Assembly: GCA_964579735.1 (NCBI GenBank) | Contig: CAZOHH010000050.1 | Span: forward strand, 1 to 17,070 | DNA: 17,070 bases | Reading direction: 5' to 3' | Source: CAILLO01 sp964579735 | Lineage (GTDB): Bacteria; Bacillota; Clostridia; Saccharofermentanales; UBA5734 | Shown here: piece after piece, positions 14,258 through 17,070 of the stretch | How the letters are laid out: each line of letters begins with the position of its first letter | Position numbering within the stretch: position 1 is the first letter of the stretch | Translations under genes and position numbers: made by a program | Notes under the pieces: generated by a model | Database searches by the model: none | What the model was told of the DNA's origin: nothing | Seen by the model: only the letters and a program-made list of their open reading frames with translations

Positions 14258-15112
14258 ATGGATTTTTCGGAGTATGAGCGGAGTCGGATTTTCTATGGCG
14301 GCTCGGAGCGGAAGTTCGGCGTCCTGATCGACGGATGCGAGTTTATGATCAAATTCCAGAAGACAACCGCTTTCGGTGTACGTTACAACCACGTCTCCGA
14401 ATACCTGGGCTCTCGGATTTTCGGCTTGTTGGGATTTTCAGCGCAGGAAACCTTCCTCGGGACCTATCGAGGCGAGCCTGTCGTCGCTTGTAGAAACTTC
14501 GTCGAAGAGGATGAGCAATTCGTTCCTTTCAATGACGTCGGGGAAAGCTCTCTGGACAGCGACAAGGAGCGTTATCAGTATTCCTACGAAGATATCATGA
14601 AGATGCTTCGTGAGAACTCGAAGCTAACGAACGTGGAAGAGACGGTCGCCCTCTTCTGGCAGATGTTCATCGTCGATGCATTCCTCGGCAACTTCGACCG
14701 TCATGGCGGCAACTGGGGATTCCTCAAGAAGAACAACCAGTATCGTCTCGCTCCCGTCTTCGACAACGGTTCGTGCCTCTTCCCGAACATGACGGACGAG
14801 GACGAAATGCTTCGCGTCATGGATTCGAAGGAGGAGACGGAGAAGCGGATCTACACGTTCCCGACCTCGCAGATCAAGCTGCATGGCGAAAAGAGTTCCT
14901 ATCACTGGGTGATCCACAGTCTGGCCTTCCCGGAGTGCAATGACGCCTTGGTCGAGGTGTACGGCAGAATCGATCTTGGGAAGATCGACCTACTCATCGA
15001 CACGGCCGAAGGCATCACCAAAATCCACAGGAACTTTTATCGGCATATGATCCACGAGCGCTACGAGAAGATCCTCGAGGCATCCATGAACGCGCTGAGG
15101 AGTCGGTCATGA
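14258..15112 (+). CDS. HipA/CtkA-like Ser/Thr kinase, probable toxin
   Basis: A 284-aa kinase core closely resembling Helicobacter CtkA and HipA C-terminal kinase domains. Visible are a Gly-rich loop FYGGSERKFG (12-21), the ATP-binding lysine in MIKF (K32), SEYLGSRIF (47-55), ETFLGTY and VVACRNF, the catalytic loop FLGNFDRHGGNWG (142-154, with D147 and N152) and the metal-binding APVFDNGSCLF (165-175, D169). All catalytic residues are kept. HipA toxins phosphorylate targets such as aminoacyl-tRNA synthetases; the target here is unknown. HipA's own N-terminal subdomain is missing and appears to be supplied by the next gene. The start follows GGAGGA; a longer frame from 14123 would swallow the TTGACA promoter, so it is rejected. 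The stop overlaps the next ATG (ATGA). Confidence 0.87.
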   Translation: MDFSEYERSRIFYGGSERKFGVLIDGCEFMIKFQKTTAFGVRYNHVSEYLGSRIFGLLGFSAQETFLGTYRGEPVVACRNFVEEDEQFVPFNDVGESSLDSDKERYQYSYEDIMKMLRENSKLTNVEETVALFWQMFIVDAFLGNFDRHGGNWGFLKKNNQYRLAPVFDNGSCLFPNMTDEDEMLRVMDSKEETEKRIYTFPTSQIKLHGEKSSYHWVIHSLAFPECNDALVEVYGRIDLGKIDLLIDTAEGITKIHRNFYRHMIHERYEKILEASMNALRSRS

Positions 15113-15897
15113 AGGAAATGACGACCACCGGTTTCATCTGTCTCCGCGACGAACTGGATTTCGAATACAGAATCGCGAGGATCACCTATACCGAGCGTGA
15201 GGACGAGAGTTTCACCTATGTCTTCACTCCTTACTATCCTGTCATCGATCTGCTTTCTCCGCCCGTCTTCCAGGGCATTCCGGGGCTCGACCTCGACCTG
15301 CGGAAGTCGGAGTACATCAGAGAAGAAGCGGTCCCCGTCTTCATCAGCGAGCGTGCCCCGAACCGGAATCGCGAAGACCTCGCGGATCTGCTGGAACAAG
15401 TGGGCATGAAGTATCTGAATCAGCTCGAATGGCTGATTCGAACCGACCTGCGCTATTCCGGCGACCGACTCTATGTCCGGAAGCCCGACCCTGACGAGGA
15501 GAAGCACTGCATCTCCTTCCCGGAGTCCGTGGAGCCCGAGCGGGCCCGCGTCCTCTGCCGGAGACTTCTGACCGCGATCTGCCAGGGAGACGACGTCAAG
15601 GCGAACGGCTATTCCATCGACGATGACAATCGCAAGGAGTTCCATTCCCTGCTGATCTCGTTGTACCGAAACGAGTTGCTATCGCTCAGGGGCACTCGAA
15701 TCGAAGGCATCCGGAACTCCGCCGCCAAAGGTAAGTATCGCGGCCGGCAACGCATACGGATCGACGAACCCAAGGCACTGGAGATTTTCGGGGGATTCCG
15801 GAAGGGAACGATCACTGAAGCGGAAGCCCTGAAGCGGCTTGCCTTCAGTCGATCGACGTTCTATCGGAGACTCAAGGATTTCGAAGAGAAGCTGTAG
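15109..15897 (+). CDS. HipS/HipA-N-like domain fused to resolvase-type HTH, probable antitoxin
   Basis: A 262-aa protein encoded directly after the HipA-like kinase, coupled by ATGA and served by GAGGAG at 15097-15102. Residues ~5-125 have features of the HipA N-terminal subdomain/HipS: short strands, a SPPVFQGIPGL loop, VPVFISERAPNR (76-87), and NQLEWLIR..YSGDRLYV (104-123). Residues ~198-258 match the C-terminal hinge and HTH of serine recombinases: GIRNSAAKGKYRGRQR, then TEAEALKRLAFSRSTFYRRLK. The recombinase catalytic domain is absent. The domain pairing suggests an antitoxin that caps the kinase and represses the operon. The HTH call is strong; the HipS-like call is moderate and rests on layout and weak motif similarity. 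Confidence 0.75.
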   Translation: MKEMTTTGFICLRDELDFEYRIARITYTEREDESFTYVFTPYYPVIDLLSPPVFQGIPGLDLDLRKSEYIREEAVPVFISERAPNRNREDLADLLEQVGMKYLNQLEWLIRTDLRYSGDRLYVRKPDPDEEKHCISFPESVEPERARVLCRRLLTAICQGDDVKANGYSIDDDNRKEFHSLLISLYRNELLSLRGTRIEGIRNSAAKGKYRGRQRIRIDEPKALEIFGGFRKGTITEAEALKRLAFSRSTFYRRLKDFEEKL

Positions 15898-15905
15898 CGC
15901 AAATA

Positions 15906-16531
15906 TCAGAGTTCCAGGCTGTCCTGGTTCAATAGGAAGTCCTTTTCCCTTTGATATCATAACGCAAGGCCTTGTCGATGACGAAAGCATCCTGAAGATA
16001 GTCCAGATATGGCTTCTTCCGCATCGTTGCGGATATGATTGCGCTCCACGATATCCTTGATATAGGTCTCTTGAAACAATAGGAATTCCAGAAATCTCAA
16101 TGGACGGACATGAATTTCGTCGCTGCGACCACGGAATTGCGTGACGATATCGGAGGATAGGAACTTCGAATTGCTTCCCGTGACATAGACGTCCGCATTT
16201 TTGATATGGAGAAAGCCGTTGAGAACATCTTCAAACTCTTCCATGAGCCGCACTTCATCGATCAGAAGGTAATACATATCCGAATCCACAATCAATTCCG
16301 ACACGTATCTGTAGCATGCATCCGGATTGCGGAGTTCCTTGAATCTGCGGTCGTCCAGTGCGATTTCGATGATATGGGAACGTGTCACGCCTGCTCTATC
16401 AAGTGCTTCTTGAACAATTCAAACAGCAGATAGGATTTCCCGCAGCGTCGTATGCCGGTGATCACTTTGCTGAGTCCGTTGTGTTTGTGGGCAATCAGCC
16501 GCTTCAAGTAGCGATCGCGTTTAATCTCCAT
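15906..16531 (-). pseudogene. Decayed AAA_14/DUF4143-family ATPase
   Basis: Fragments of one ATPase lie in order but in different frames. From the ATG at 16531 there are 48 codons with Walker A GIRRCGKS (residues 26-33), then a TGA at 16385-16387. Adding one base restores the next frame (VTRSHIIEIALDDRR..), which continues through YYLLIDE (Walker B) and YVTGSNSKFLSSDIVTQFRGR. It then jumps from PLRFLEF straight to LFQETYIKDIVERNHIRND, about 50 residues short compared with the usual protein. A further frame change gives KKPYLDYLQDAF and ALRYDIKGK near 16019-15950, and a last jump leads to the typical C-terminus DFLLNQDSLEL ending at 15906. At least two frame breaks and three internal deletions are implied. 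Full members are ~400 aa; here the span is 626 bases. Codon use is more A+T-rich than in neighbours. Confidence 0.85.
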
Positions 16532-16651
16532 TTCATATCCCCATTTTATTTATGCCTGAATATTTGTACTTTTCTAAAATGGAGTGAACTGTGCATCCTG
16601 TTTGCTGTCAAGCTGCCAGCAGGGTCGGCCCCTTCCCCGTCCCCCGCGCCC

Positions 16652-17070
16652 TCAGTACTCTTCATCTCCCGGAAACTGCTCCGGCATGATCTGCTCGATC
16701 CTATCGACGAGAAAGTCCGGGAAGTCCTCCGTGTCGTGCTCCACAGCCCACAGACGTTCAATCAGCGTCCGTCCGACCGGCCTCGCCATTTCGCGCTTTC
16801 CATGGCGACAGAACAGCTCGAATTCGCCGAGCCGCTCGAGCAGAGCGACCGTACACGCCGCTTCCCGCTTGTAGCTGAGAAACGACCCGTCGAGGAACCA
16901 GCCCAGGCACTCGTCGAAGCGGTCGATCACGTTCTTCGCGTCGATGGAGACCTGCATCAGGGCCATGTCCTTTCCCAGAACACCATCCGACAGAACCCTG
17001 ACTTGGTAGACAAGGTTGTAGCCCTCATACGTCGTGAGCATGCGCACGAAGTCCGCACCGGAAACCCGTC
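16652..17070 (-). CDS. C-terminal part of an unrecognised protein (5' end outside window)
   Basis: The frame is open from the right edge to a TGA at 16652-16654, giving 138 visible codons. A GTG at 17047 is in frame but codons upstream of it are also open (..RVSGADF) and no ribosome site precedes it, so the gene most likely starts beyond the window. I do not recognise the family. The sequence is cytoplasmic, mixed alpha/beta at first and helical later, with two aromatic segments (YEGYNLVYQVRVL; CLGWFLDGSFLSY) and an acidic end PGDEEY. The 120 bases between its stop and the pseudogene start (16532-16651) hold a C-rich tract and no gene. Confidence 0.6.
   Translation of the reverse strand, partial: RVSGADFVRMLTTYEGYNLVYQVRVLSDGVLGKDMALMQVSIDAKNVIDRFDECLGWFLDGSFLSYKREAACTVALLERLGEFELFCRHGKREMARPVGRTLIERLWAVEHDTEDFPDFLVDRIEQIMPEQFPGDEEY

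Noticed and set aside
15109..15897. A serine recombinase gene
   Set aside because: Only the C-terminal hinge/HTH is present; there is no catalytic domain with the nucleophilic serine, and the N-terminal part is unrelated.
15914..15927. Hairpin CCAGG-CTGT-CCTGG after the antitoxin gene as a terminator
   Set aside because: It has no T-tract on either strand and lies within the C-terminal codons of the ATPase pseudogene.

Overview
The window looks like bacterial chromosomal DNA from an accessory, defence-type region. Coding sequence is dense and fairly GC-rich, ribosome-binding sites are strong (GGAGG, AAGGAG), and genes often overlap by 1 to 20 bases. The large Sec-exported repeat protein, the SWIM-SNF2 helicase and the DUF4143-type ATPase remnant would fit a Bacillota-like host, but that is a weak inference: there is no rRNA, tRNA or housekeeping marker.

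Left part (1-3218, minus): the first ~1072 codons of a secreted or surface protein. It has a signal peptide, seven Gly-rich beta-strand repeats, fibronectin-like domains, one perfect EF-hand loop and leucine-rich repeats; its 3' end is outside the window. Its upstream region carries an 11-bp-period direct repeat of the PhoB/OmpR-box type.

Middle (3512-9335): a tightly coupled three-gene minus-strand operon encodes an unrecognised 266-aa protein and two different P-loop ATPases that resemble BREX BrxD/DUF2791 proteins. It is transcribed divergently from an 831-aa SWIM-zinc-finger SNF2 helicase, across a ~100-bp shared promoter region. No BREX methyltransferase, PglZ, BrxC or BrxL is present. 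This set is the best candidate for an undescribed system.

Next (9406-13187, plus): a two-gene cassette of an 878-aa PHP + SMC-like ATPase (TrlF family) and a 387-aa AlbA_2/Schlafen-like + GHKL-ATPase protein, overlapping by 19 bases and visibly more A+T-rich than its neighbours. A stand-alone PHP phosphoesterase lies convergent to it (13256-13969, minus).

Right part: a HipA/CtkA-type kinase gene is followed by a coupled gene (14258-15897, plus) whose product looks like a HipS/HipA-N-like domain fused to a serine-resolvase HTH. The pair has a near-consensus promoter and an inverted repeat by the predicted transcription start, and reads as a toxin-antitoxin module with toxin-first order. Beyond it lie a decayed AAA_14/DUF4143 ATPase pseudogene (15906-16531, minus) and the 3' end of an unrecognised gene running off the right edge (16652-17070, minus).

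No CRISPR array, tRNA, rRNA, integrase or insertion sequence was seen.
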